Shown in pieces: positions 1 through 8,702 of a stretch of 64,000 bases of DNA. Position 1 is the first letter of the stretch; the number at the start of each line of letters is the position of its first letter. Position numbers and translations under genes: made by a program. Under the pieces are notes generated by a model. That model saw nothing but the letters and a program-made list of their open reading frames with translations. It was not told the origin of the DNA and ran no database searches. This DNA is from Roseicyclus sp. (GTDB lineage: Bacteria; Pseudomonadota; Alphaproteobacteria; Rhodobacterales; Rhodobacteraceae): contig JAGYJU010000003.1 in NCBI GenBank assembly GCA_018401965.1, positions 25,647-89,646 on the forward strand, written 5' to 3'.

Positions 1-1177
1 GAAGCGTGTAGCCCGGGCCGATCCAGCGGCCAAAGCGGGCGACATCCATCGCCATCACGTCGCGTTCGGGTTCGCCCTCGATCATCCATTGCGCCAGCAT
101 CAGGCCGACGCCGCCGCCCTGGCTGAAGCCCGCCATCACGCCGCAGGCCGACCAGTAGTTGCGCAGTCCCGGCACCGGCCCGACCAGCGGGTTGCCGTCG
201 GGGGCAAAGGTGAAGGGGCCATGGATCACCGATTTGACGCCCGCGCGTTCCAGCACCGGAAAGCGGCGATAGGCGAATTCGATGCTGGCCTCGATCTTGT
301 CGAAATCATCGGGCAAGAGTTCATGGCCAAAGCCCCATGGCGTGCCATCCACCGCCCAGGGGCGGCAGGGTTGTTCGTAGAACCCGATGCAAAGCCCCCG
401 GCCTTCCTGGCGCAGGTAGCTTTCGCCGGCGGGGTCCATCACATGGGGGTGCTCGCGGTCACGTTCGTAGATTTCGGGCGTGTCTTCGGTGACGATATAC
501 TGGTGTTCCATCGGGTGCAGCGGCAGGTAGGCGCCCGCCATCGCCCCGACCTCGCGCGCCCAAAGGCCCGCGGCATTGACGACGTGTTCGGCATGGATGG
601 TGCCCTTGTCGGTCACCACGTCCCAGGTGCCATCGGGGCGCGGGTTGGTTTCCAGCACCTTGGTGTGCAGCACGATGTCCGCGCCGCCCATGCGTGCGGC
701 CCGGGCATAGGCATGGGTGGTGCCCGAGGGGTCGAGATGACCGTCGAGCGGATCGTAAAGCCCGCCGAGGATGCCGTCGATATTGGTGATCGGCGCCAGT
801 TTCTTGATCTCGGCCGGGCCGATGATTTCGGTTTCCAGCCCCATGAAGCGATGCTTGGCCCGTTCCGCCTTGAGCATGTCGAGCCGTTCGGGCGTATCGG
901 CCAGGGTCACGCCGCCGACATGGTGCAAGCCGCAGGACATGCCGGTCAGCTGTTCCAGTTCACGGTAGAGCCGGATCGTATAGCCTTGCAGCGCGGCCAT
1001 GTTGGTATCGCCGTTCAGCGTGTGAAACCCGCCCGCCGCATGCCATGTCGACCCGCTGGTCAGTTCGGAGCGTTCGATCAGCATCACGTCGGACCAGCCC
1101 AGCTTGGTCAGGTGATAGGCGACCGATGCGCCGACGACGCCGCCGCCGATGATGCAGACGCGAGTGGTGGTGTTCAT
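1..1177 (-). CDS. FAD-dependent oxidoreductase, dimethylglycine/sarcosine dehydrogenase type (3' end outside window)
   Basis: About 392 N-terminal residues are visible; the gene runs off the left edge. It starts MNTTTRVCIIGGGVVGASVA, a Rossmann fold with the GxGxxG dinucleotide-binding motif for FAD. A STWHAAGG motif near residue 50 is what dimethylglycine and sarcosine dehydrogenases use for covalent FAD attachment through the histidine. Family members of this type usually carry a folate-binding GcvT domain in the second half, which would lie outside the window. The likely role is oxidative demethylation of an N-methylated amine in the cytoplasm; the exact substrate cannot be told from this half. 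The reading frame is unbroken. Confidence 0.85.
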   Translation of the reverse strand, partial: MNTTTRVCIIGGGVVGASVAYHLTKLGWSDVMLIERSELTSGSTWHAAGGFHTLNGDTNMAALQGYTIRLYRELEQLTGMSCGLHHVGGVTLADTPERLDMLKAERAKHRFMGLETEIIGPAEIKKLAPITNIDGILGGLYDPLDGHLDPSGTTHAYARAARMGGADIVLHTKVLETNPRPDGTWDVVTDKGTIHAEHVVNAAGLWAREVGAMAGAYLPLHPMEHQYIVTEDTPEIYERDREHPHVMDPAGESYLRQEGRGLCIGFYEQPCRPWAVDGTPWGFGHELLPDDFDKIEASIEFAYRRFPVLERAGVKSVIHGPFTFAPDGNPLVGPVPGLRNYWSACGVMAGFSQGGGVGLMLAQWMIEGEPERDVMAMDVARFGRWIGPGYTL

Positions 1178-1289
1178 GGCATGCCTCCGATAGCCTTTGG
1201 GGGCATCAAAGGCGCGCGGTCGCGCGCAGGCATGTCAGAAAACGACATATGCTGGCGCGTCTGGCGTGACAGGGCGGCGCGGTCCCCGC

Positions 1290-2621
1290 TTAGCCCAGTT
1301 TGCGCACCTTGAGCCTGGTCAGCCGGTTGCGGTCGCGCTCGGCAACCTCGAAGCGAAAGCCGTGAAAGCTGAAACATTGGCCGACCACGGGGATCGATTG
1401 CGCCTCGTGGATGACCAGGCCTGCGACGGTATTGGCCTCGTCATCGGGCAGCACAAGGTCGGTGGCGCGGTTGAAATCGCGGATCGTCATCGCCCCGTCG
1501 ATGATGAAATTTCCATCCGGCCCGGCCTCGAGCGCGGGGGCTTCGGCGATGTCGAATTCATCGGTGATCTCGCCCACGATTTCCTCGAGGATGTCTTCGA
1601 GCGTGATCAGACCGCGCAGCGCGCCATATTCATCGACAACCAGCGCGAAATGGGTGTGGCGCTTGAGGAATTGGCGCAGCTGATCGTCCAGCGTGGTGGT
1701 TTCGGGGATGAAATAGGGTTTGACCGCCACATCCATGATCTTGAAGCCGCGAATGCCCGGCGCGTCTTCACCGCGTGTCAGCCGGTCGATGGCGCGCAAC
1801 AGGTCCTTGGCATGGACAAGGCCGATGACATTTTCCTGTTCGCCCTTGTAGACCGGCAGGCGGGTATGGGGCGATTGCAGGGCCTGGCTCAGGATCGCCT
1901 CGGGATCGGCCTCGGCATCGATCATCTCGATGCCGGAGCGGTGCAGCATGATTTCCTCGACGGTGCGTTCATGCAGGTCGAGCGCGCCCAGAAGGCGGTC
2001 GCGCTGTTCCTTTTCCACCGTGCCCTCGGAATGGCCCAGCGACAGCGCGCCCATGATTTCTTCGTGCACCGACAGCATGTTGGCGCTGGCGTCGATCCGC
2101 ACCCCGAAAAGCCGCAGCACCGCGCGCACCAAAAGCCGCACAAGGGTCACCACCGGCGCCATCACGGCGATGACAAGACCGATCGGGCGCGCGGCCAGGG
2201 CCGCGGTGCGTTCGGGATCGTTGATCGCGTAGGTTTTCGGCAAGACTTCGGAAAAGATCAGCACCAGCGCCGTCATCACCAGTGTCGCGATGGCCACGCC
2301 GCCTTCGCCCACGATGGTGGTGAAGAGCGCGGTCGCCAGCGACGTGGCCAGGATGTTGACCAGGTTGTTGCCCAGAAGAATGCCGCCGATCAGGCGTTCA
2401 TTGTCTTCCTTCAGCGCCAGCGCCCGCTCCGCGCCCTTGGCGGGCTTGTCGCCGCGATCGGCCATGGACCGCAGCTTGCCGCGCGAGGCGGCCGTCAGCG
2501 CGGTTTCCGACCCGGAAAAGAAGCCCGAGCAGAACAGCAGGAACAAGATCACCGCGGCGGTGATCCAGGTGCCGGGATCGGCGAGGGCGGAGGCGGTTTC
2601 GCTCAAGGCTGTCTGGTCCAT
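1290..2621 (-). CDS. HlyC/CorC (CNNM/CBS) family membrane protein
   Basis: 443 residues. The N-terminal CNNM domain (about residues 15-190) has several hydrophobic segments and the family motifs FSGSETALTAASR and SEVLPKTYA. A CBS pair follows (about 215-335, with SPHTRLPVYKG and VVDEYGALRGLITLEDILEE), then the CorC/HlyC C-terminal domain (about 350-440). Proteins of this family are linked to magnesium/cobalt efflux or resistance and sit in the inner membrane. It stands alone between the flavoprotein gene and xerD, on the same strand as both. The frame is intact and the length is typical. The transported ion is not provable from sequence. Confidence 0.9.
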   Translation of the reverse strand: MDQTALSETASALADPGTWITAAVILFLLFCSGFFSGSETALTAASRGKLRSMADRGDKPAKGAERALALKEDNERLIGGILLGNNLVNILATSLATALFTTIVGEGGVAIATLVMTALVLIFSEVLPKTYAINDPERTAALAARPIGLVIAVMAPVVTLVRLLVRAVLRLFGVRIDASANMLSVHEEIMGALSLGHSEGTVEKEQRDRLLGALDLHERTVEEIMLHRSGIEMIDAEADPEAILSQALQSPHTRLPVYKGEQENVIGLVHAKDLLRAIDRLTRGEDAPGIRGFKIMDVAVKPYFIPETTTLDDQLRQFLKRHTHFALVVDEYGALRGLITLEDILEEIVGEITDEFDIAEAPALEAGPDGNFIIDGAMTIRDFNRATDLVLPDDEANTVAGLVIHEAQSIPVVGQCFSFHGFRFEVAERDRNRLTRLKVRKLG

Positions 2622-2682
2622 GTTGCTGTTATGGGGTGTTGGCCGGGGGGCTGCAAGATGGGGCGAGGGGTGGGGGCGGCGG

Positions 2683-2730
2683 CCGGGGGCCAGCCCCGGA
2701 CCCCCGGGATATTTGTGAAACGAAGAAGGG
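2683..2730 (-). repeat. Extragenic element, copy 1 (ACAAATA type with GC hairpin)
   Basis: Between the xerD stop and the CorC-type gene. Read on the minus strand, the direction of xerD, it gives TTCGTTTCACAAATATCCC followed by a GC-rich inverted repeat (CCGGGGG 2683-2689 against CCCCCGG 2701-2707). It is a diverged member of the element found at 18728, 47154 and 51404. The hairpin has no T run after it, so terminator function is only possible. Confidence 0.45.
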
Positions 2731-2737
2731 GTGCGTG

Positions 2738-3679
2738 TTAACGGTTTGCGAGAGGGTGATGGTCGAGAACGAGCCGCTTGAGCCGGTCATCGAGGATATG
2801 GGTGTAGATTTCGGTTGTGGCGATATCGGCATGGCCCAGAAGCGTCTGGATCACGCGCAGATCGGCGCCATTGTGCAACAGATGCGTGGCAAAGGCATGG
2901 CGCAGCGTGTGGGGGGTGATCCGCGCCGGGTCGAGACCGGCCGCGAGGCTCAGCTCCTTGATCAGGGTGAAAAAGCGAATGCGGGTCAGGTGCCCGGTCT
3001 TGCCGCGCGAGGGAAACAGGAAGGGCGAGGGCTTCGCGCCGGTTTCCATCCGCATCCGGTCCTGGTCGGCGTCGCGCTGGACCAGCCAGGCGGCGATGGC
3101 CGCGCGCGCGGGCGGCGAAAGCGGCACCAGCCGATCCTTGTCGCCCTTGCCCCGCACCAGCAACAGCTGCGGGTCGCCGCGCACCGCCGCCACCGGCAGG
3201 GACACGAGTTCGGTGACGCGCAGCCCCGTGGCGTACAGCACCTGCATCAGGCAGGTGTTGCGCAACCGGTCGGCGGCGGACCGTCCATGGGTTTGCGCCG
3301 CATCCAGAAGCGCGTCGACATCTTGCAGGCTGAGCGTGTCGGGCAAGGTGCGGGATTTGCCCGGCCCCTTGATCATCAGCGCCGGGTTGTCGGCCCGCCA
3401 GCCTTCATCGACGGTGAAGCGGTAGAACTGCTTGAGCGCCGAAAGGCGCCGCGCGCGGGTCGCGGGCGCAAGCCCCTGGGCGTCCAGATGGGCCAGGTAG
3501 GTTTCCAGATCGGGCCGGGTGGCCGGGCCAAGGCCCGTGGCGTTGCGGGCCAGCCAATCGGCGGCATCGGCAAGATCGCGGCCATAGGCCAGCCGCGTGT
3601 TGCGCGCGGCCCCTTGTTCGGCGGCTTGCGCATCGAGGAAGGTGGAAATCTGGCGGCTGTCGCCGGGGGCTCGTGTCAT
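2738..3679 (-). CDS. xerD: Site-specific tyrosine recombinase XerD
   Basis: 313 residues, a typical XerC/XerD length. The N-terminal SAM-like core-binding domain covers about 1-105 and the catalytic domain 115-313. All catalytic residues are present: Arg154 (TGLRVTEL), Lys178 (RGKGDKD), His257 and Arg260 (HTLRHAF), His283 (LGHADIATTEIYTH) and nucleophile Tyr292. With XerC it resolves chromosome dimers at dif. It lies 4 bases after the stop of the exported-protein gene, so the two are probably cotranscribed. XerD is favoured over XerC or a phage integrase because of its length and position beside aroK in a housekeeping context; there is no attachment site or phage gene nearby. Confidence 0.85.
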   Translation of the reverse strand: MTRAPGDSRQISTFLDAQAAEQGAARNTRLAYGRDLADAADWLARNATGLGPATRPDLETYLAHLDAQGLAPATRARRLSALKQFYRFTVDEGWRADNPALMIKGPGKSRTLPDTLSLQDVDALLDAAQTHGRSAADRLRNTCLMQVLYATGLRVTELVSLPVAAVRGDPQLLLVRGKGDKDRLVPLSPPARAAIAAWLVQRDADQDRMRMETGAKPSPFLFPSRGKTGHLTRIRFFTLIKELSLAAGLDPARITPHTLRHAFATHLLHNGADLRVIQTLLGHADIATTEIYTHILDDRLKRLVLDHHPLANR

Positions 3680-3683
3680 CGGG

Positions 3684-5219
3684 TCAATCCCGCATCACGA
3701 TCAGCTGCAGGCCCGCGCGCCGCGCCACGTCTTCCAGCCCCACCGCCCGGTAGAGGGCCAGCGCATCGGTCACATCGCCCGGATCGCGGCCGGGATCCGA
3801 CAGCACGAGTGCGGCCCGCAACAAGGCCTCGCCCAGACGGTCATTCTGCACCAGCCAGGTGTAGCGCTGCGGATCGGGGGCATCATCGCCAAAGGCCGCA
3901 CCCACGGCGCCAGTCAACAGATCGGCACCGGCTGGGGGCGTTGCGACCCGGCCCGCCGCGATGGCAAAGGCAAAACGCTCCGCCTCGGTTTGGGGCACGG
4001 CGGCCTGCGCCACCTGTTCATAGCGCGATGACAAGAGCGCGATCCGGCGTGCCAATACCCCGGTTTCGCCGGTCAGGGGCAGGCGCATCAGGTGATCGGC
4101 GTAGATTTCGGCAAAAGCGATGTCCAGCCCTGCCGCCTGCATGGCGGCCCAGGCCGGGGCCAGCAGGCGGGTCGTGGCCTCGGTGTCGCCGGCCAGAACG
4201 GCAGCATCGAAGCGTTGCAGCGCCGCCACCCTGTCCCAGACCCCGCCCGAGGCCGAGGGCACGCGGGCGGTGTAGATCGCCAGCCATTCCGCCGGTTCGA
4301 TGGCGCCCGACCGGGTCAACCGTTCGGCGGCGTCCAATTGCGCCCGCCAGCCCGCCAGGTCGCTCAGATCGGCATGGGCAAAGGCCAGCGGCAGCCCGTT
4401 GGTCGAGGGGCGTTCGCCGATGGCCGCGCGCATCTGGAAGGTCAGGGGCGTCAGCGCCGGATCGGGCGGCAGGGGATCCTCGCCTTCGAACAGCTCGGGG
4501 TCGAGGAAGCGCGCGATCAGGTCGCCCTCGGCCTCGGTGATGCGGCCAAGCGCCTCGCCGGTGCCAAGCGTCAGCGCCGCCGCCGACCAATCGCCCGACC
4601 GTGCCAGGCAAAAGATCCGCGCGGGCAGGGTGGGGGCGATGTCGGGGTTGGCCTCCATCGCGGCACAGGCGCGATCGGCGTGGTCGATCAGCAGCGAGAT
4701 ATCGAACCAGCGGCGAAACACGTCCGGGTTGCGGGGCGAGGCGCGTTCGATCAGGGCCTGTGCCGGGTCCAGCGCGCCGCGGCCCAGCAACAGGTCGAGC
4801 CGCGCAAGAAACAGCGCCGCCCGGTCAGGGTCGGCATCCAGCGGCGGGTCGAGTTCGGCCAGGGCGAGCGTTTCGGTGAAGCCCTGGATCGCGGGCAGGC
4901 CCAAAACGGGCTGCGCGCGCATCAGCCGCGCCAGCGTCTCGGTGTCCGACGCCCCCCACAAATCGCGGGGCAGGCCGGTGATGGCGGGGGGCAACAGGCC
5001 CACCGCCTCGATTTCCACCGCGCCGATGGGCATGACGGTGATGGGCGGCGGCAGGGCTGATGTGGCGATATTGGAATGGGGCCGCGTGATCGTGTCCGAC
5101 AGCCAATCGGGCGCGGCCATGGCGGGCAGGTCCGACAGGTCGGCCGGCGCCTGGGCGCCCAGGGGCATGGCCAGCAGAACCGCCAGGCCAAGACCCGATC
5201 CGGCGGATCTAGTCGACAT
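3684..5219 (-). CDS. Exported protein of unknown function, alpha-helical repeat type
   Basis: 511 residues from ATG 5219; a TTG one codon pair earlier is possible. I do not recognise a named family. The N-terminus MSTRSAGSGLGLAVLLAMPLGAQA looks like a Sec signal peptide with cleavage after the alanines, so the protein should be periplasmic. The mature part is rich in Ala, Leu, Asp and Arg with alternating short helices (for example RAALFLARLDLLLGRGALDPA), which suggests a TPR-like or Sel1-like helical repeat; no cofactor or catalytic motif stands out. It begins inside the tiny membrane protein gene (11-base overlap) and ends 4 bases before xerD, so all three look like one transcript. Confidence 0.7.
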   Translation of the reverse strand: MSTRSAGSGLGLAVLLAMPLGAQAPADLSDLPAMAAPDWLSDTITRPHSNIATSALPPPITVMPIGAVEIEAVGLLPPAITGLPRDLWGASDTETLARLMRAQPVLGLPAIQGFTETLALAELDPPLDADPDRAALFLARLDLLLGRGALDPAQALIERASPRNPDVFRRWFDISLLIDHADRACAAMEANPDIAPTLPARIFCLARSGDWSAAALTLGTGEALGRITEAEGDLIARFLDPELFEGEDPLPPDPALTPLTFQMRAAIGERPSTNGLPLAFAHADLSDLAGWRAQLDAAERLTRSGAIEPAEWLAIYTARVPSASGGVWDRVAALQRFDAAVLAGDTEATTRLLAPAWAAMQAAGLDIAFAEIYADHLMRLPLTGETGVLARRIALLSSRYEQVAQAAVPQTEAERFAFAIAAGRVATPPAGADLLTGAVGAAFGDDAPDPQRYTWLVQNDRLGEALLRAALVLSDPGRDPGDVTDALALYRAVGLEDVARRAGLQLIVMRD

Positions 5220-5343
5220 CAAGCTCCACCGGGGCGGTCACGGTGACCTGGGTCGGCACCAGATAGCCGGAATAGGAATAGCCGATCAGCCCGATAAGGC
5301 CGAGAAGGATGAGCAGAAACAGAAACCTGATGATGCGCCCCAT
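5209..5343 (-). CDS. Small single-pass membrane protein
   Basis: 44 residues from the ATG that gives MGRIIRFLFLLILLGLIGLI. A longer reading from 5439 adds 32 basic, low-complexity residues and is less likely. One strong membrane segment covers residues 5-26, followed by a short tail (GYLVPTQVTVTAPVELDVD) probably outside the membrane. Its 3' end overlaps the start of the exported helical-repeat protein by 11 bases, so translational coupling is likely. The function is unknown. Confidence 0.6.
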   Translation of the reverse strand: MGRIIRFLFLLILLGLIGLIGYSYSGYLVPTQVTVTAPVELDVD

Positions 5344-5483
5344 GGTCTTGCGCCCCTTGCCTCGCGATCGGTGTCGCGCCGGTCGCCTGCCCGGTCGCGT
5401 TTCGGCGTTTGCCGCCGTTGTGGTTTCCTTATAAGCCATGACCGGCGAAATTGCGCCAGTCAGGGGAAAGTTTTTTCAAAGCC

Positions 5484-6074
5484 ATGGGCGAAACCACGCC
5501 ACATTTTCGTGAAGGGCAGGGCGAACACCTGCGGCGCACCGTTGTCCTGGTGGGTATGATGGGGGCGGGCAAGACGGCCGTGGGCCGCGCGTTGGCGGCG
5601 CGGCTTGGGGTTGCGATGCGCGACTCGGATGCGGAAATCGAAGCCTCCAGCCAATTGTCCATCGCCGAGATCTTTGACCGCTACGGCGAGCCCTTCTTTC
5701 GCGAAAAGGAAAGCGCGGTGATCGCGCGCCTGCTGGATGGGCCGCCCTGCATCCTGTCGACGGGCGGCGGGGCCTGGATGTCGGCGGCCAATCGCGCGCT
5801 TTTGACCACGCAGGCGGCGGTGGTCTGGCTTCAGGCCGACCTGGAGGTCTTGTGGGCTCGCGTGCGCCACAAGACCACGCGCCCCTTGCTGCGCACCCGC
5901 GCGCCCAAGGCCACGCTGGCCGCGCTTTATGCCGAGCGCGAACCGATCTATGCGCTGGCCCCGGTCAAGGTTGCGGTCGCGCCCGATTGGTCGATCGAGC
6001 AGACCGCCGAACAGGTGATGGCGGAACTGGCCCGGCTTGGGGCGGTGGATGGATACGCAGGGGATGGAAAATGA
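5484..6074 (+). CDS. aroK: Shikimate kinase
   Basis: 196 residues from ATG 5484 (MGETTPHFREGQ). It phosphorylates shikimate with ATP, the fifth step of the shikimate pathway, in the cytoplasm. Visible motifs are the P-loop GMMGAGKTAVG near residues 24-34, the shikimate-binding DSDAEIE, the FREKESAVI segment and the GGGAW loop of Walker B type, and RPLLR in the lid. The gene overlaps aroB by ATGA and diverges from the small membrane protein gene. An upstream TTG (5451) would add 11 residues but has no clear ribosome-binding site. Confidence 0.93.
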   Translation: MGETTPHFREGQGEHLRRTVVLVGMMGAGKTAVGRALAARLGVAMRDSDAEIEASSQLSIAEIFDRYGEPFFREKESAVIARLLDGPPCILSTGGGAWMSAANRALLTTQAAVVWLQADLEVLWARVRHKTTRPLLRTRAPKATLAALYAEREPIYALAPVKVAVAPDWSIEQTAEQVMAELARLGAVDGYAGDGK

Positions 6075-7171
6075 CCGAAACGGTGCATGTGGACCTTGGG
6101 GATCGCGCCTATGACGTGCGGATCGGCGCGGGGCTGATCGCGCGGGCCGGGGCCGAGATCGCGCCGCTGCTCAAGCGCCCCCGCGTCTGGATCGTCACCG
6201 AGGAGACGGTTGCCGGTCTGCATCTGGCGGCGCTGGAGGCCGGGCTGCGCGCAGGGGGCGTGGACAGCGCGGCGCTGATCCTGCCGCCGGGCGAGGCCAC
6301 GAAAAGCTGGCCGCATCTGATCCGGGTGGTGGAGTGGTTGCTGGATCAAAAGGTGGAACGCCGCGACATGGTGCTGGCCTTTGGCGGGGGCGTGATCGGC
6401 GACCTCGTGGGGTTTGCCTGCGCCATCCTGCGGCGCGGCGTGCGCTTCGTGCAGGTGCCGACCTCGCTTTTGGCGCAGGTCGACAGTTCGGTGGGCGGCA
6501 AGACCGGGATCAACACGGGCCATGGCAAGAACCTTGTGGGCGCCTTTCATCAACCCAGCCTCGTTCTGGCGGATGTGGGGGTCTTGGGCAGCTTGCCCGC
6601 GCGCGATTTCCGCGCCGGCTACGGCGAGGTGGTGAAATACGGGCTTTTGGGCGATGCCGGGTTTTTCGACTGGCTGGAGACCAATGCCCCGGCCATGGCC
6701 AAGGGCGATCTGGCCCTGCGCGCGCAGGCGGTGCGCCATTCGGTGCAGATGAAGGCCGATATCGTGGTGCGCGATGAAACCGAACAGGGCGACCGGGCGC
6801 TTTTGAACCTGGGCCATACCTTTGGCCATGCGCTGGAGGCCGCGACCGGGTTTTCCGATCGTTTGCTGCACGGCGAAGGCGTGGCCATCGGCTGTGCGCT
6901 GGCCTTTGGGCTGTCGGCACGGCTGGGGCTGTGCAGCCAGGAAGACCCGAGCCGGGTGCGGGCCCATCTGGCCGATATGGGGATGATGCGGGATTTGTCC
7001 GATGTTCCGGGCGATTTGCCGGGGGCTGACAGGCTATTGGCCCTGATGGCGCAGGACAAAAAGGTCGTCGATGGCCAGCTGCGGTTCATCCTGGCGCGCG
7101 GGATCGGGGAGGCGTTCGTCGCCGCCGATGTGCCGGTGGAGGCTGTTCAGGCGGTGTTGCAGGGGAGATGA
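6071..7171 (+). CDS. aroB: 3-Dehydroquinate synthase
   Basis: 366 residues. It converts DAHP to 3-dehydroquinate using NAD and a divalent metal, the second step of the shikimate pathway. Diagnostic segments are FGGGVIGDLVGFACAILRRG (nucleotide binding), VQVPTSLLAQVDSSVGGKTG, and metal ligands in YGEVVKYGLL and LNLGHTFGHALE. The start codon overlaps the aroK stop by four bases, so the pair is one operon. The class II DAHP synthase that feeds it lies at 44.5 kb. Its stop codon abuts a perfect palindrome. Confidence 0.95.
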   Translation: MTETVHVDLGDRAYDVRIGAGLIARAGAEIAPLLKRPRVWIVTEETVAGLHLAALEAGLRAGGVDSAALILPPGEATKSWPHLIRVVEWLLDQKVERRDMVLAFGGGVIGDLVGFACAILRRGVRFVQVPTSLLAQVDSSVGGKTGINTGHGKNLVGAFHQPSLVLADVGVLGSLPARDFRAGYGEVVKYGLLGDAGFFDWLETNAPAMAKGDLALRAQAVRHSVQMKADIVVRDETEQGDRALLNLGHTFGHALEAATGFSDRLLHGEGVAIGCALAFGLSARLGLCSQEDPSRVRAHLADMGMMRDLSDVPGDLPGADRLLALMAQDKKVVDGQLRFILARGIGEAFVAADVPVEAVQAVLQGR

Positions 7172-7220
7172 CGAATTTTCGTACGAAAATTCGCGTGATG
7201 CGAAAATTCGTACGAATTTC
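7172..7220. repeat. Pair of TCGTACGA-centred palindromes between convergent aroB and gpt
   Basis: The first unit (7172-7193) is a perfect 22-base palindrome: CGAATTTTCGT followed by ACGAAAATTCG. The second (7201-7220) is CGAAAATTCG then TACGAATTTC, with one mismatch in the outer arm. Their centres are 29 bases apart, close to three helical turns. The pair fills most of the 57 bases between the two stop codons. A bidirectional transcript end is possible because each unit can fold as a hairpin; a protein-binding site is equally possible. The first unit recurs exactly at 20946-20967. Confidence 0.6.
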
Positions 7221-7228
7221 CGGCTTGT

Positions 7229-7750
7229 TCAATCCTTGCCGCGATACGGTTCCACGTATTGCAGCGCCATGTCCCAGGGGAAAAAGATCCAGGTGTCCTG
7301 GCTCACGCCGGTGATGAAGGTGTCGACCATCGGTTCGCCCTTGGGTTTGGCATAGACCGTGGCGAAATGCGCCTTGGGGTAAAGCTGGCGCACCAGTTCC
7401 AGCGTCTTGCCGGTGTCGACCAGGTCATCGACGACAAGGACGCCCTCGCCATCGCCCATCATCGCGATATCGGGGCTCTTGAGCACTTCGGCCTCGCGCT
7501 GGGTATCGGCCTTGCCGCCGCCCGCGTGGTAGGATTTCACGCTGATCGTGTCGACGGTGCGGATGTCCAGCTCGCGCGCGACGATCATCGCGGGCGCCAT
7601 GCCGCCGCGCGTGATGGCCACGACCGCGCGCCACGACCCATCGGCGCCGGGCCCGCGTTTGTCGAGCCGCCAGGCCAGCGCGCGCGCATCGCGGTGCAAC
7701 TGGTCCCAGCTGACATGGAACCCTTTTTCATGCGGCAGCGGCGTGATCAT
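7229..7750 (-). CDS. gpt: Xanthine phosphoribosyltransferase
   Basis: 173 residues. It makes XMP or GMP from the free base and PRPP in purine salvage. The PRPP-binding motif [13 protein letters not shown] lies at about 105-117, the substrate loop [18 protein letters not shown] at about 45-62, and the C-terminal WIFFPWD segment matches the Gpt family. The frame is intact. The gene starts 4 bases after the fabI stop on the same strand, so it may be cotranscribed with fabI. Confidence 0.93.
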   Translation of the reverse strand: MITPLPHEKGFHVSWDQLHRDARALAWRLDKRGPGADGSWRAVVAITRGGMAPAMIVARELDIRTVDTISVKSYHAGGGKADTQREAEVLKSPDIAMMGDGEGVLVVDDLVDTGKTLELVRQLYPKAHFATVYAKPKGEPMVDTFITGVSQDTWIFFPWDMALQYVEPYRGKD

Positions 7751-7754
7751 GGCG

Positions 7755-8567
7755 TCACCCTTCCTTCTTTTCCAGGGACATGTCGGGGGCTTCGGGGTTT
7801 TTCATGCCGATCACGTGATAGCCCGCATCGACATGCAAGACCTCGCCGGTGACGGCGCTGGACATGTCGGACAGCAGGTAGAGCGCCGATTGCCCCACCT
7901 CGTCTTGCGTCACGGTGCGGCGCAGCGGCGAATTATGTTCGTTCCATTTCAGGATATAGCGGAAATCACCGATGCCGGAGGCCGCCAGCGTCTTGATCGT
8001 GCCCGCCGAAATCGCGTTGACGCGAATGCCGTCGCGGCCCAGGTCCTCGGCCAGGTACATCACCGACGCCTCGAGCGCCGCCTTGGCCACGCCCATGACG
8101 TTGTAATGCGGCATGACCTTTTCGGCACCGTAATAGGTCAGGGTCAGCAGGCTCCCGCCATTGGGCATCATCTTCTCGGCGCGCTGGCACACGGCGGTGA
8201 AGGAATAGACCGAGATGTTCATCGTCATCGCGAAATTCGCGGGCGAGGTTTCGACATAGCGGCCGCGCAATTCATTCTTGTCGGAAAAGCCGATGGCGTG
8301 GACGACGAAATCGAGGCTGCCCCACTTGGCCTCGAGCGCCGCGAACAGCGCGTCAAGCGACGCCTCGTCGGCCACGTCGCAGGGGATCATCGTGTCCGAC
8401 CCAAGGCTTTCGGCCAGGGGCTGCACGCGCTTGAGCAATTGTTCACCCTGGTAGGAAAAGGCCAGTTCCGCGCCCTCGGCCGCAAGCGCCTTGGCGATGC
8501 CCCAGGCGATGGATTTGTCGTTTGCAAGCCCCATGATGAGCCCGCGCTTGCCTGTCATCAAACCCAT
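7755..8567 (-). CDS. fabI: Enoyl-[acyl-carrier-protein] reductase (NADH)
   Basis: 270 residues from ATG 8567, which has GGGGAC about 7 bases upstream; ATG 8579 would add four residues. It performs the last reduction in each cycle of type II fatty-acid synthesis. It is a short-chain dehydrogenase fold with the FabI nucleotide motif [17 protein letters not shown], catalytic Tyr155 and Lys162 in [14 protein letters not shown], and the extra Tyr145/146 typical of FabI. The substrate loop [15 protein letters not shown] is normal. It diverges from pdxH across a gap of about 135 bases that should hold both promoters. Confidence 0.95.
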   Translation of the reverse strand: MGLMTGKRGLIMGLANDKSIAWGIAKALAAEGAELAFSYQGEQLLKRVQPLAESLGSDTMIPCDVADEASLDALFAALEAKWGSLDFVVHAIGFSDKNELRGRYVETSPANFAMTMNISVYSFTAVCQRAEKMMPNGGSLLTLTYYGAEKVMPHYNVMGVAKAALEASVMYLAEDLGRDGIRVNAISAGTIKTLAASGIGDFRYILKWNEHNSPLRRTVTQDEVGQSALYLLSDMSSAVTGEVLHVDAGYHVIGMKNPEAPDMSLEKKEG

Positions 8568-8702
8568 GTCTGTCCCCATGCACCGTGCGATATTGACCGG
8601 TCTCGTAAGCCATCGGACCCGACGCTTCAAGAGAGCCGGGCTTGCGGCAGGGCGTGGGCGGCGCTAGCTGATTTGGCGGCAACACATTCAGGGAGATGTT
8701 CG

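Noticed and set aside
89..1312. Long plus-strand open frame opposite the flavoprotein gene
   Set aside because: It mirrors a gene with clear FAD motifs; its own protein is rich in His, Gly and Arg with no family signature, as expected for antisense frames in GC-rich DNA.
2738..3679. Phage or island integrase
   Set aside because: The protein has XerD length and context, and no attachment repeats, phage genes or tRNA target are close by.
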